DNA of 64,000 bases from Marthasterias glacialis (lineage: Eukaryota > Echinodermata > Asteroidea > Forcipulatida > Asteriidae), in the NCBI GenBank assembly GCA_911728455.2, contig OU452229.1:11227378-11291377 (forward strand). Reading direction: 5' to 3'. Numbering within the stretch: position 1 is the stretch's first letter; the number at the start of each line of letters is the position of its first letter. Under the pieces are notes generated by a model, which searched no databases, had not been told where the DNA came from, and worked only from the letters and a program-made list of their open reading frames with translations. Positions 45,604 through 60,084 of the stretch are shown piece after piece. The translations under genes were made by a program, and so were the position numbers.

Positions 45604-46026
45604 TAACGTATACTTGTCATTACCACGAATGAAATGATAAATAAATCACAAGGGGATTGTGCGTTGGCATATGGACACTGGATTTATCATGTGGAATCGT
45701 TAGTTTGTAATGTTGGCTGTATTATAAGTTGTCCATGGAATTACTTACTCGTTCGTCCCAAAAAGCAAAATGGGTCGACAAAGTGAGTTGAATTGAGGAT
45801 ATTTTTTTTTTTACTTTTTGTCCTAAAGAGCTACTCACCTTTGTGTATACTTTGACCTATACCTGCTTGTCCCCCGATGCATTGGCCTACCCCACTCCCC
45901 GGGTCGATTTAGTGACAGAATCAGTGACAAAGTAACCTAAACGATGGTCGACGGGTAAGTTTGACTTCACTCTGGTCAAGATTTGTCCTCGTCCTTGTCG
46001 TCGTTGTCGTCGTCGTCGGTGGTGGT

Positions 46027-46058
<32 letters not shown>

Positions 46059-46931
46059 GGGGGGGGGGGTGTTTTGTTCCAGGTGACACAGTACGCTTAA
46101 TCTGAATCCCTCGTCAGCTTCTCGCTCGGAAAATGAAAAAATCTGACAATCTCAGTAAGATAGCCTTTCTATATCCAAATCACTTTCCAGTGAACATGGA
46201 CAGAACGTGCATTCCTAAATCCAGGCAGTTTTTTTTTTATTTAGCAAGGGACTCTGTCACAAGAAAATCTGCACTCATTTGAAAGTGCATAAGATATTTT
46301 GATTGTCTGTAAAAAAAAAAATAAAAAAAAAGGGCCGTAAAACATTTATATAGAACCGGGCCGTGAAGTAAAGTCATGCGTAAGTACTTCATTATAAAAA
46401 GATCTGGACAGACCAAGGTTTTGTTTTATTTGGCTTTGATGATGCTGGTACCGAAGCGTTTTAAAGCTTTGGAAATTGTGTCTTTTTACGAGGAAGCAGT
46501 TGTCTTTGATGTAACGTTCATGCTGGTAGGTTGTTTGTAAATGATTAAAATGAGAATAGCTGCTTTGGTTATTTCTGCACCTCATACCGATACTTAGCCG
46601 GAGAACATAACCCAAAGCGAAAGCTTTGTTTAAAAAGAAAGTACATTCGTTGGTTTTTGGAAGAGTAAACTATTCCCCTAGTTTTCTATAAACACACAAC
46701 ACAGCAAACCTGTGAAAATGTCATCAGGTTTGGTGGTCACGTTGTATGAAAAACAACGAGAAATGGCTTGTGTGTTGTCAGGGAATGTGAGTAAAGTGGG
46801 TCTTCAAAAACAGTGGCGGTATTTTAAAACATGAATGCTTCTCTTAAGGATTGGTACTGCTAGAAGTTTATAATCAGTGAGCTTTTTATATTGAAAAAAA
46901 GTGTTCCATGACGACCAATCCTGTACTTTAT

Positions 46932-47320
46932 TTTAATGTACAATACAGGATCGGTATTCATCAAATTTTGTTTTTTATTAGTACCAGTCTGAAAGCTGAC
47001 CGATTATGAAGTTCATACCAGTAACAATCTTCCATACAAATATTTCTGTCTGAGATACTGTCAAAATTGAGCAAATAGAATGACGACTCCGATTTTAATT
47101 TCGGTTGCAACAATCGAAATTATGATCAATGTGTTTACATGCTGAAAAGTGTGCACGGTTTTTCACTACTTTCTCCTGACTCGGACGACGGATTGACACG
47201 GAGTGGCTCGGACGCTCAAATGTTCACAGTTTGTTTGTTTGTTTGTTTGTTTGTTTGTTGTTGTTTTGGTTTTTTTTTTCAAATTGAATAACACAAAGTC
47301 AGAACACTGCACTGTACTTT
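46932..47320 (+). mobile_element. MITE-A copy 4
   Basis: Left end TGTACAATACAGGATCGGTA, core TTTCTGTCTGAGATACTGTC and GTGTTTACATGCTGAAAAGT; the right part carries a (TTTG)n expansion at about 47226-47262. Duplicated at 50985-51370. Confidence 0.8.
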
Positions 47321-47861
47321 GAAAGACGGGCTCCGATGTCAAATTCAGTTTGGTGGTGCACTTATTTTTCAAAAGACGCGAGTTCTTTTACGGAAGTGGT
47401 GTAGAATGTCACTTTATTTGTTACTCTTCTCTTTCAGAGCGAAATTTTGAAACACGACCTCATTGGATATCAACAACAAAAGGGTCTGTACATTCCAAAG
47501 AGGAATGTTTGCTTCAGTCGAAAGGTCAAACTCAATGAACACATGAACTAAACATTTTAAGTCTCTGAGTCACCAATGTCCTGAAGTCCATCAGTGAATT
47601 CCTGGTTCGTCACCCCCTCCCCCTGTCCCGCCAGACATGTTCCCCATCTTCTCTTTGGTTGGTTCAACGCCTCTCCAAGAAACGCGCGGATGTGTCTTTC
47701 CCTTCCGTAAACTGCAAAATTATGGAACCAGCTACTTCTATCGACCAGTTTAAGAAACTTGTGAAGTTCCCTTTATTTTGCTAGGCCAGTAACAGCTCAA
47801 ATTGTTTTATTTTGCGCTTTTGTGTAGTAGTTTATTTTTCTATTAGTGGCAAGGATTTTTC

Positions 47862-48000
47862 AACAGGGGGTGGGGGAAATGGGGGGGAGGGCAATGCTTT
47901 TCAGTGGGGGGGGGGGGGGCAGGATCCATGTTTTTTTAATGATATGGCCCGTTTCTAATTTTTTTCATGGGGGCATCTGAGGGCACACATGTTCGGGACG
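47862..48000 (+). mobile_element. hAT-like MITE-C fragment (copy also at 51945-52085)
   Basis: GGCAAGGATTTTTCAACAGG, a G-rich stretch, CATGTTTTTTTAATGATATG and ATGGGGGCATCTGAGGGCA match the order in the 55527-55711 element. The termini are lost. Confidence 0.6.
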
Positions 48001-49479
48001 ATCAAACCGCAGCCGTACATTTGGACACGGCCAGAATCCCTTGAATCGTACGCAGCATTAGAGAGCATTATTAGTCTGGCCCATTGACTTCAAGTACATT
48101 AATGTGTACAATGATTCAAGCATTAACATTGCCACATCCTGACTTTGGATCTGCATGATCACGAATAACACCAATGTCAAGAAAAACACACGTTTAAATA
48201 TTGACCCAAAGGAATGAAGCTGCATGTTTGAGCATGATGGGGGAAACAAATCGTGAAGACAGACTCCTATAACTATAAGCTGGATTAATATGAATGTGTT
48301 CTAAGGTAACAATAACCTTGAATACGGCTTTAGCTAACCCACTGAATGGGGTTTGTTGTGGAGGAATATATTCTGCCCCCACGTCACGTTTGGACCGCAT
48401 GATCCACATGACAATCCCCCGCCTACCAGAATTTCCAATGCAGGGGAAAAAAATAATGGATAGCTCTTGCAAAAAAAAAATGAGATGAGAATGAAGTTTT
48501 TTTGATAAATATACAAGCATTATGTAAACTTCTTTGTGTATGTCCTTCTATAATTGAAATGTCAGCCCACATTGCTCCCACTTTTACGCGCTAGACCAGT
48601 ACTAATTATTCTTCAATATTGCATGAAGCCATATCCAAAGCCACAACTTAACCCATTGATACTAAATATGATGTACAACATAAAAACGCATACATTCATA
48701 GCCAAAGACGCTGCGACCAGACACTGCTTTTGGCAATCAGTTGCGATACGGAGACAGCGAAAAAGTATACTCTTAATAAATTCGCAAAAATTACACGCTC
48801 CATTCAAAACCATTTGAAATCTCAAGAAAGACCTAATGCTGGTATATTTTAATGCTACCGATGGGATTTTCTCTGTCCTGGTTTGAGGAACATCGAAATA
48901 AAAAATACAAATTCTCAATAAACGAAATTGGTCTATAAAAGGTAGACTGGATGGCCAGCAAAAAAGTTAAAAAAACAAAAAAATTAAAAAAAGAAGAAAA
49001 AAAAACCTCATTTACTAAATTGGTCCATCCGTAGAGTCTCTCCTATTCATGACAATTATAACGACAACGTTTGGCGCATAACCAAATTGGATAAAAAATA
49101 ATACATTAAAGGTTCAATGAATTTGGAATCTTTTCCAGTTGAAATCGTAAAATATGAATTATATTTCCCTGTAAATATGAGTTTTTTTAAAGTTTAATGG
49201 GGGCTTGTATCGCCAATAAATTGTCCTATGTACATTAATCTACATTATGCATTTAGGGTTTAACATATGGTTTAATATATGGCTTGGTATCAGTAAAACA
49301 CAATATTTACTGTTTTATGTTTTTTTTTATACAGTTTTTAACCCAAATTCGTGTTATCCATTTTTATATCGCCAGGGGGTGCGCTTTCGTGACGTAGACC
49401 ACGGCATGATCCTGGGTCTGCATCAAGAAAGAGCGAATTTTCCCTTTTAGGGGAGCGGGTTTTACCCTAATTTGTGTTT

Positions 49480-49634
<155 letters not shown>

Positions 49635-50984
49635 AACGTATACTTGTCATTACCACGAATGAAATGATAAATAAATCACAAGGGGATTGTGCGTTGGCAT
49701 ATGGACACTGGATTTATCATGTGGAATCGTTAGTTTGTAATGTTGGCTGTATTATAAGTTGTCCATGGAATTACTTACTCGTTCGTAGCTTGAAGCGATT
49801 GTCGTGTATACATTGCCGTTGTCCCAAAAAGCAAAATGGGTCGACAAAGTGAGTTGAATTGAGGATATTTTTTTTTTTTACTTTTTGTCCTAAAGAGCTA
49901 CTCACCTTTGTGTATACTTTGACCTATACCTGCTTGTCCCCCGATGCATTGGCCTACCCCACTCCCCGGGTCGATTTAGTGACAGAATCAGTGACAAAGT
50001 AACCTAAACGATGGTCGACGGGTAAGTTTGACTTCACTCTGGTCAAGATTTGTCCTCGTCCTTGTCGTCGTTGTCGGTGGTGGTGTTTTTTTTTTTGTTT
50101 TTTTTTTTGGGGGGGGGGTGTTTTGTTCCAGGTGACACAGTACGCTTAATCTGAATCCCTCGTCAGCTTCTCGCTCGGAAAATGAAAAAATCTGACAATC
50201 TCAGTAAGATAGCCTTTCTATATCCAAATCACTTTCCAGTGAACATGGACAGAACGTGCATTCCTAAATCCAGGCAGTTTTTTTTTATTTAGCAAGGGAC
50301 TCTGTCACAAGAAAATCTGCACTCATTTGAAAGTGCATAAGATATTTTGATTGTCTGTAAAAATAAAAATAAAAAAAAGGGCCGTAAAACATTTATATAG
50401 AACCGGGCCGTGAAGTAAAGTCATGCGTAAGTACTTCATTATAAAAAGATCTGGACAGACCAAGGTTTTGTTTTATTTGGCTTTGATGATGCTGGTACCG
50501 AAGCGTTTTAAAGCTTTGGAAATTGTGTCTTTTTACGAGGAAGCAGTTGTCTTTGATGTTACGTTCATGCTGGTAGTTTGTTTGTAAATGATTAAAATGA
50601 GAATAGCTGGTTATTTCTGCACCTCATACCGATACTTAGCCGGAGAACATAACCCAAAGCGAAAGCTTTGTTTAAAAAGAAAGTACATTCGTTGGTTTTT
50701 GGAAGAGTAAACTATTCCCCTAGTTTTCTATAAACACACAACACAGCAAACCTGTGAAAATGTCATCAGGTTTGGTGGTCACGTTGTATGAAAAACAACG
50801 AGAAATGGCTTGTGTGTTGTCAGGGAATGTGAGTAAAGTGGGTCTTCAAAAACAGTGGCGGTATTTTAAAACATGAATGCTTCTCTTAAGGATTGGTACT
50901 GCTAGAAGTTTATAATCAGTGAGCTTTTTATATTGAAAAAAAAAAGTGTTCCATGACGACCAATCCTGTACTTTATTTTAATGT

Positions 50985-51370
50985 ACAATACAAGATCGGT
51001 ATTCATCCAATTTTGTTTTTTATTAGTACCAGTCTGAAAGCTGACCGATTATGAAGTTCATACCATATAACAATCTTCCATACAAATATTTCTGTCTGAG
51101 ATACTGTCAAAATTGAGCAAATAGAATGACGACTCCGATTTTAATTTCGGTTGCAACAATCGAAATTATGATCAATGTGTTTACATGCTGAAAAGTGTGC
51201 ACGGTTTTTCACTACTTTCTCCTGACTCGGACGACGGATTGACACGGAGTGGCTCGGACGCTCAAATGTTCACAGTTTGTTTGTTTGTTTGTTTGTTTGT
51301 TTGTTTGTTGTTGTTTTGGGTTTTTTTTCAAATTGAATAACACAAAGTCAGAACACTGCACTGTACTTTG
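50985..51370 (+). mobile_element. MITE-A copy 5
   Basis: Same insertion as copy 4, carried by the 4-kb duplication; the (TTTG)n tract differs in length. Confidence 0.8.
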
Positions 51371-53565
51371 AAAGACGGGCTCCGATGTCAAATTCAGTTT
51401 GGTGGTGCACTTATTTTTCAAAAGACGCGAGTTCTTTTACGGAAGTGGTGTAGAATGTCACTTTATTTGTTACTCTTCTCTTTCAGAGCGAAATTTTGAA
51501 ACACGACCTCATTGGATATCAACAACAAAAGGGTCTGTACATTCCAAAGAGGAATGTTTGCTTCAGTCGAAAGGTCAAACTCAATGCCGTTTTTGATTGA
51601 ATATCATCGAAATTCAGGTGGACACATGAACTAAACATTTTAAGTCTCTGAGTCACCAATGTCCTGAAGTCCATCAGTGAATTCCTGGTTCGTCACCCCC
51701 TCCCCCTGTCCCGCCAGACATGTTCCCCATCTTCTCTTTGGTTGGTTCAACGCCTCTCCAAGAAACGCGCGGATGTGTCTTTCCCTTCCGTAAACTGCAA
51801 AATTATGGAACCAGCTACTTCTATCGACCAGTTTAAGAAACTTGTGAAGTTCCCTTTATTTTGCTAGGCCAGTAACAGCTCAAATTGTTTTATTTTGCGC
51901 TTTTGTGTAGTAGTTTATTTTTCTATTAGTGGCAAGGATTTTTCAACAGGGGGTGGGGGAAATGGGGGGGAGGGCAATGCTTTTCAGTGGGGGGGGGGGG
52001 GGGCAGGATCCATGTTTTTTTAATGATATGGCCCGTTTCTAATTTTTTTCATGGGGGCATCTGAGGGCACACATGTTCGGGACGATCAAACCGCAGCCGT
52101 ACATTTGGACACGGCCAGAATCCCTTGAATCGTACGCAGCATTAGAGAGCATTATTAGTCTGGCCCATTGACTTCAAGTACATGAATGTGTACAATGATT
52201 CAAGCATTAACATTGCCACATCCTGACTTTGGATCTGCATGATCACGAATAACACCAATGTCAAGAAAAACACACGTGTAAATATTGACCCAAAGGAATG
52301 AAGCTGCATGTTTGAGCATGATGGGGGAAACAAATCGTGAAGACAGACTCCTATAACTATAAGCTGGATTAATATGAATGTGTTCTAAGGTAACAATAAC
52401 CTTGAATACGGCTTTAGCTAACCCACTGAATGGGGTTTGTTGTGGAGGAATATATTCTGCCCCCACGTCACGTTTGGACCGCATGATCCACATGACAATC
52501 CCCCGCCTACCAGAATTTCCAATGCAGGGGAAAAAAATAATGGATAGCTCTTGCAAAAAAAAAAATGAGATGAGAATGAAGTTTTTTTGATAAATATACA
52601 AGCATTATGTAAACTTCTTTGTGTATGTCCTTCTATAATTGAAATGTCAGCCCACATTGCTCCCACTTTTACGCGCTAGACCAGTACTAATTATTCTTCA
52701 ATATTGCATGAAGCCATATCCAAAGCCACAACTTAACCCATTGATACTAAATATGATGTACAACATAAAAACGCATACATTCATAGCCAAAGACGCTGCG
52801 ACCAGACACTGCTTTTGGCAATCAGTTGCGATACGGAGACAGCGAAAAAGTATACTCTTAATAAATTCGCAAAAATTACACGCTCCATTCAAAACCATTT
52901 GAAATCTCAAGAAAGACCTAATGCTGGTATATTTTAATGCTACCGATGGGATTTTCTCTGTCCTGGTTTGAGGAACATCGAAATAAAAAATACAAATTCT
53001 CAATAAACGAAATTGGTCTATAAAAGGTAGACTGGATGGCCAGCAAAAAAGTTAAAAAAAAAACAAAAAAATTAAAAAAAGAAGAAAAAAAACCCTCATT
53101 TACTAAATTGGTCCATCCGTAGAGTCTCTCCTATTCATGACAATTATAACGACAACGTTTGGCGCATAACCAAATTGGATAAAAAATAATACATTAAAGG
53201 TTCAATGAATTTGGAATCTTTTCCAGTTGAAATCGTAAAATATGAATTATATTTCCCTGTAAATATGAGGTTTTTTTTAAGTTTAATGGGGGCTTGTATC
53301 GCCAATAAATTGTCCTATGTACATTAATCTACATTATGCATTTAGGGTTTAACATATGGTTTAATATATGGCTTGGTATCAGTAAAACACAATATTTACT
53401 GTTTTATGTTTTTTTATACAGTTTTTAACCCAAATCGTGTTATCCATTTTTATATCGCCAGGGGGTGCGCTTTCGTGACGTAGACCACGGCATGATCCTG
53501 GGTCTGCATCAAGAAAGAGCGAATTTTCCCTTTTAGGGGAGCGGGTTTTACCCTAATTTAAGTTT

Positions 53566-53750
<185 letters not shown>

Positions 53751-54019
53751 GTCCAAGTCATCTGACCTTTAAAGTCAGAACTATACTAGATTCTTAATCA
53801 AACGGACCGATTTTACCTAGGAATGAGGTAAGAAAGAATGACCAAACAAAAGACACGATTAACTTATCTCGAACGGAATAAGTAAGTACTCCCCTGAGTC
53901 ACATTTATCTTATTCTATTTTTCTCTAGCTCTCCTTTCTGATGAATCAATGCATAATGACAACGTACATGGTTTGTAATTATTGGAGGGGGGGGAGGGGG
54001 TGGGGTGACTAGTTTCAAT

Positions 54020-54205
54020 GTGATAGCTCACTGATTTTAAAGCTCATACCAGGACCTGTCTTCCAGATCATTTTCGCCATCTGAAATACTGCAGAAGATC
54101 AGAAAATAGCATCTGAAGACCCCCAAATCAACATTTGCTTGTTTCGATCGTCGCGATTGAAATAAGCACGTAGGAACGTACACAAGATCTCTGACAAAGC
54201 AAAAA
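54020..54205 (+). mobile_element. Diverged MITE-A fragment
   Basis: CTCATACCAGGACCTGTCTT, ATCTGAAATACTGCAGAAGA and TTGTTTCGATCGTCGCG follow the family order but are much diverged. Confidence 0.45.
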
Positions 54206-55526
54206 CCGTTTTTCGTTGTTGTTTTTTTTTTTTTCAATCTTAAAATGGGTCCCCTAATTTGATGAAATTTTGAAAGGTTGACTGGATCTTTATGAAAATG
54301 GAGGGGAGGGAAATGAACTCATTCTTTGAAGAAGAGAAAACGTCTTTATATATTCAGAGTTCATTTTCTGTCTGGCCATACGTATTCTCCATTTTATGAG
54401 ATTTCAATTCTATAGCGCCGGCTGTGGTCCCCCCGTGTGAGAGGGGAATTTAACTTTGACACATGACCGTAATTGTGAACTGTACTTTTGACATCAGCCT
54501 TTTTATGTAGGGTACAAAAAGATAAAGAGAACTCGCAGTCGATTCCTCACAAGTGTTAGTTACAGCCATGGTATAGCAGTTACCCCACCGTTGTCAGTGG
54601 ATAATGTGACACACTTAAAAGCCTAATACTGCAAATACGAGCTTCATTAAAAGTACAATGTCAGTTTCTGAAAAGGTTTGACTTTTACCAGAACGATTTA
54701 GACATTTCAGGAGACTTAAACTCATTATGATCTGCTACTGCTCCCTATCGTTAGCAAGTTTATTGTAAGTTAGTGTTTATAAAACAAAGACTCGTGATTA
54801 GTTACCAATACTGAAGTATTTTGTAAGGGAAATATTTGCACACATGAAAATATTGGTTGCTTTTGCTTTTATGATGTTGTTTATGTTTCTCTTCAAGAAT
54901 AAAGTATTTCAAACCACCCAATCCCACCGACCCTTTCAGCATCCATGCCATTCTGAAGTGAGTCTAATTAGTACTTGGTGTTACCGCAAATTTCCCACTT
55001 TAAACTCACACCCACCACGAATAGCTTCAGGTCTTATTTCATAAAAAGGGGGGAAATGTTTTCCAAAAAAAGGAGGAAAGAACGATTAGGCGTCGGAATC
55101 GTGTTCCACACAGCGGTCAACAGTCTGCACTTTGTTTGATGATCACAGAAATACTACACGTAGGGACCATATACTTCCCAACGAGTCAATACCAGGTCCA
55201 TGTTCTCCAAACAGGGACCTTTTTTTTATAAACTGGAATGTTTTGCAATGTTTGAAGAACTGCAGCTGATGGGAGAAGCTTCATCTGCGGTATAATGTGC
55301 CACACTAGACTGGTGGCCTGTCTAGTCCCAAGTCCGGCTCCTCCAATTATACAGAGGACACAATCAAGCAGGCGAAATGGGGAAAACATGATTTATTTCT
55401 GATCACTTTTGGTGGCTTTGTGTTCAAATAGAATGTACTGGTGGATAACAGTGCTGAATTCACTATAGGAGTATATAGTTTCATTGATTTTGGGAACAGC
55501 AAATCCATTCCACCCCTCGAACCAAC
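54206..55526. other. No gene recognised
   Basis: Mixed sequence. Short frames near 54844 and 55186 show no domain. Confidence 0.5.
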
Positions 55527-55711
55527 CAGCGGCGTAGCCAGGATTTTTTAACTGGTAGGGCTCGGCGTGCGGGGGGGGGGGGGCATTGCCATGTTTTTTT
55601 AATGAATTACAGGTATCTACATTTTTTATGGGGGCACTTGGGGGGCACTGGAAACTTGTGGGGTGGGGACCCGTGCAACCAGCCCCCCGCCCCCCTTTGG
55701 CTATGCCGCTG
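55527..55711. mobile_element. hAT-like MITE-C, best copy (185 bp)
   Basis: Ends CAGCGGCGTAGCCAGG and TTTGGCTATGCCGCTG are inverted repeats of the CAGxGGCGTAGC type seen in non-autonomous hAT elements. Flanks GAACCAAC and AAACCACC match at 6 of 8 positions, fitting an 8-bp target duplication that has decayed. The interior has a G run, ATGTTTTTTTAATGAATTAC and GGGGGCACTTGGGGGGCACT. Non-coding. Confidence 0.8.
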
Positions 55712-57837
55712 AAACCACCCTGTGAACATTTATCAAAATTAGGTTAAGTTGGACTAAAAACAACAAAGAACTGTTTGCGATTATACAATGCGACGTTGAT
55801 TTCTTCAAATGCCAATACCAAAATGCCATTTGACAGTATTTTAGAGCGATTGTTTTTTTGTAAGATTTGTACTGATATGTACCTGACCGTTGAGCTATCA
55901 GATTGAAACTATTTTTTTATTTATTTATTTATTATTATTATTTTTTTTTAATATTTACCGATCCTGTACTTTGTCAATCAAAGGGTAAATGATGATATTT
56001 AATTTCTGATGATGGGATGACGCGCCGGCAGCTATGTTGTTTATACATTATAGGCTGTAAGAAATAAGCCTGTGATGTAAATAAAAAAACAAAACTGCTG
56101 CGATTTTCACCTGCAGAGGTACATTTACAAGGTAGCAAATATATTTTGATTTCAGGAAAAAACCCCAAGGCATGGTTTGGGGCGAAAATATCACAATATC
56201 GCAAGGTGTTTGGATGGACAATGGAAGGGAGCCTGCACTGCGTAGGTCCATCCCAAGCTTTTTGACATACATCCATACTTTAGGCCTTTCGTTGCGTTTA
56301 AAACCCACTCAGCCTGTTTCATTTCTAAACGACATGCCCTCTGAGAACGGGAGAGAATACATCATCAAAAGAATTATAAAATAATAATATGAAATAAAGG
56401 AAGATCATCTTCATCTCTCCGGGTGTTTTTTAAATTTTCTTTTGCTTGGGCATGTTTTCTGTTAATCTTTCACCCACGAACACGTGAGGATGTTTTCCCA
56501 GCTGCTAATTTCAACGGCAAACACTGAGTTACTTCATCTTGCATTATTAATACAATAATGTAAAGTGTTCCAATATAACATTGCCCATTTATTGAAAGGT
56601 GTACTGTACACTACATCAGTTTTTGAGCAGTTGCTTTGGCTTCAGTGTGGATTGTTTTTTTAATAGATCGAGATGTTTGTAAATTGTATAAATTCGTTGC
56701 TACGCGTTATACATAAACCTCATTACCACTTCAACCTCACACGTGAACTCTTTAGAAAATAGAACAATTGTGGAAATATCACAAACCCAATCCGGAAGGT
56801 TGAGTGTACTTTGCTTTAAGGGTCTGTATACGTTTCGTTTCAATTATTTTTCAGGGAATACGTGCGAAGTATTTATAGTTGACAAACGGCTTGAAACAAC
56901 AATCGTAAATGCATGACATTATGGTCTGATTCATGGATGTGCGAAGTGCCTAGATTTATGGTCAATCATGACAAATCTGATTTGTTTCTGATTGTTTTTC
57001 TTCGTTTTCCCCACGTGTTAATACAGTGCCGATGGTGATCTTGTGTTATGACGAAACTGTCCTCTATCGAAATGAGTAATATGCTCTCTAACATTGTGAG
57101 TTTCCACCGTGAGTTGCTATTGCAGGGATTTTTTGCGATTATTTATTATTTGAAACCTTTAGACATACTGTACAATCATTAAAAGTTGAACAGGGTCTGT
57201 CAAGGAAATGCAAAAGTATAAAAACTGTCATCAAAATATGTTGTACAACCAGAACCGTTCGGCCTCGTTTGATACGGGACGCAGAAGCGCTACATTTTTC
57301 TGTATTCCACTTGCGCTTGTGTGATAACTAATAGTATACCGGTACATGAACAATCGTACGCTGCACTAGTCGTTACTGGCCTAGTCGTTACTGGGGAGTG
57401 TGACACGGGTATGGGTTGGACTAACACATTTATCAACAAACTATCAAGCTAAAACAATCCACCGGTTTGTTAAAACAGTCAATACAAATAACGAATTACA
57501 CAGACAAGTGCATGTAGGGGGAAAGCAGGTTGCCTTTTTGCATGTAATGAAGCTTGTTGTGTTTATTGCATGCTATAATATCAAACATGGGGAATAAGGC
57601 TTAGATGTCAAGGGATAAAGGCATATTTATTGGTTTGAAGAAAGTAAGCTTACTAGAATTACTGTTTTGCCAATATATTACTGATATCAAACACGGCCTA
57701 TGAACAAAACTGATAACGATGAAAAGATCGCTACGAGAGGGGGCAATGTTTTGAAACGAGACTTGCGCCCGTTGAACAAGCTTAAATGTTCAACAAATTA
57801 GTCTACACTGTACAATAGGCTGGTTTGGATATTTTGA
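55712..57837. other. No gene recognised
   Basis: AT-rich with a (TTTA)n/(TTA)n tract at 55912-55945. No supported exon. Confidence 0.5.
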
Positions 57838-58207
57838 AGTTGGAATACATGATTGGTATGCATAAAAAAACCCATTAGTATCAGTCTGTAAGCTTACTGA
57901 TTCATACCAGTTCATACCAGTACAAATCTTCCATAGAAATGTTTCTGTCTGAAATACTGTCAAAGTTGAGAAAACAGAATTTGAATATTTCAATTTCGGT
58001 TGGAACAATCGAAATTAAAGACAACGTGTTTACATTATGCTGACAAGATTAGTATGCGTGCACGGTTTTTCACTATTTTCTCTTGACTCAGACGACGGAT
58101 TGAACCCAAAGTTGCACAGGTTCGTTTCTTTTATGCATATATTGAATCACACAAAGTAAGAACACTGCACTATCAGCTTTACCAATCCTATAATATTTAC
58201 ATTTAAG
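57838..58207 (+). mobile_element. MITE-A copy 7
   Basis: Left end AATACATGATTGGTATGCAT, core AGTATCAGTCTGTAAGCTTA and TTTCTGTCTGAAATACTGTC, right end CCAATCCTATAATATTTACA followed by TTTAAGG. A CATACCAGTT duplication is visible near 57903. Confidence 0.8.
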
Positions 58208-58871
58208 GTAACAGTCCGAGAGCTTGGCGGGCATATTGAAGATCAGTTAGATCACCGGGTCCATCAGAATGTCTGGATGGGGGTCTAATTGTTGTTAGCT
58301 CCCGTAAAAGAACTCAGGACATTGAACGGGCAATAACTTTATAGTAGAGATTTGCACTGCAGGTTCTATAATTATAGCCAACTGCTTTTCGGTTAACATA
58401 TGATGAACAGCTTAACGCTTTAGCATTTCAGGGATTTACGTTGGAAACTGATGCCTAGTAATACGAATGTTCAGTCTTTCTCAAAATATTTTGTGGAAAC
58501 TATTGTTTATCAGGTTGTAACCTCGCTTTGAAATCAGTGGTCAGAAATGCTCGTTTTCGTGTGTGTTTTTTTTTTCTTGAAAAATTGAGCATTTACGTTA
58601 CTTACGTTCGAGTATGATAAGCTACAGCAACGCGAGTGTTTGTCTTTATTACGAACTATATAAGTTATCTCACAAGCGCGAGTGTCATAACGAATTGATC
58701 GTCTAGCTATTCCCTGGAAGATAATACAACTTTGAGCGATATTTGATGAAGAGCAAAACGTGCAACGCGCAAATTGTAGAACGTCATTTTGCACTGTCCG
58801 TATACGGAGCGTGACGCAAAATACGCAGAGTGCAATATAGACTACTAGGAGCATGATATGGTTTATTATAA

Positions 58872-59228
58872 TGGGCGTAAATACCAGGGGGTTAGGGATA
58901 TATCCTCCCTTCAACTTTTTGTCCAGGGATCATCCCCCAGATTGTTGGTCCTTAAAAGAAAAAAATGTGTGGTTTTCACTGAAAAGCACCCGATAGTTTA
59001 GTAAATGAATAAAACATTTCTAAATATCCTTATCTGGATAATTTTTTGAGCTAACTACGTAGAACATTAACAACATTGATGGCATCCATAATGCAATCGA
59101 ACATCTGCTGTAGATTATACATGTAACCTTTCCCATGCCCATGCCCCCTTTGCTCGTGATCTCAGCATTATCCCATCCCCCCCCCATTACCACCCCACAC
59201 ACTTTTCACGACAAATTTATGCCACTGT
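58872..59228 (+). repeat. Interspersed repeat, copy 2
   Basis: Second copy of the 211-670 repeat in the same orientation, with a shorter C-rich and CA part. It shares GGGCGTAAATACCAGGGG and TTTGCTCGTGATCTCAGC. Differences throughout show the copies are old. Confidence 0.75.
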
Positions 59229-59284
59229 TTATTATCACACTCCCGTTCAGCAATCTGATTGGAGGAATAGCGCGTATTGGAAGA

Positions 59285-59730
59285 TAAAGTACATTATATT
59301 GATTCCAAAAGACGAAGCATGCCACTTAAAAATGCAGCCAGTTTGCCACCATGCTCGACTTTGTCTTGATTCAAAGACAATAAGCGCTTATAGCATGAAC
59401 AATAATTGTTTCTGCCAACATTCCCATTGGCTACACTTGTTTTTGATGCAAGGCAGCATAGGCCTACCGATAGATTTCCCCAGTCAGTTTTACTAGAACA
59501 CATTCTCAAATCAAAGAGAGTGAGGATAGAGAAGCAGCACTTTTTGTAACGCAACCAAATGATGTACCTTATCTTGATTCAAAGAGTGTAAGCCTGCCTG
59601 AAGCAGCAGTGTTGTCAATATTTACCAAATGGTGTGTACCTTTTATATTGATTGAAAAGGGAATTAAGTACAGCAGTAGAAGCAGATCTGCAATTACAGT
59701 CATGTACCATATCTTGATTCAAAGAAGGTA
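59285..59730 (+). repeat. Degenerate ATCTTGATTCAAAGA repeats
   Basis: Variants of TGTACCTTATCTTGATTCAAAGA-like sequence recur at about 59290, 59356, 59563, 59633 and 59702, with AGCAGCAGT or AGGCAGCAT words between. Irregular spacing of about 65-200 bases. Confidence 0.5.
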
Positions 59731-60084
59731 TGGATAACCTTACCAGAGGCATCAGTTCTGCCAACATGAGCAATGTTGTGCGTCATCTTTCCTCGCCATT
59801 ACTGCGGCAATCCTAATCCCGAATATTATCGTCATTCTGTGCTATGCTTATTGAGAGTTATATCGAACATTTAAACCAAGCTCTCTCCGTCATAATGTCT
59901 AGATTCCACTGAATATTAGAATGCAGATTATCTTATTTTCCGCGGCACAGGCAAAGGTTTTACAAAAATTGCCAATTCAGAGCGTAGTAGCTTAAAAAAC
60001 TAAAGAAAACGAGAGTAAATGTGGATCCGTTATAATTGCAAATTGTCGACAAAGCATCATTTTCCTTAATATTAAAGAGAGGGA

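Noticed and set aside
48554..49003. Identical 87- and 101-residue frames in two places (also 52639-53003)
   Set aside because: They are identical because the 4-kb block is duplicated; overlapping frames on opposite strands with no recognisable domain.
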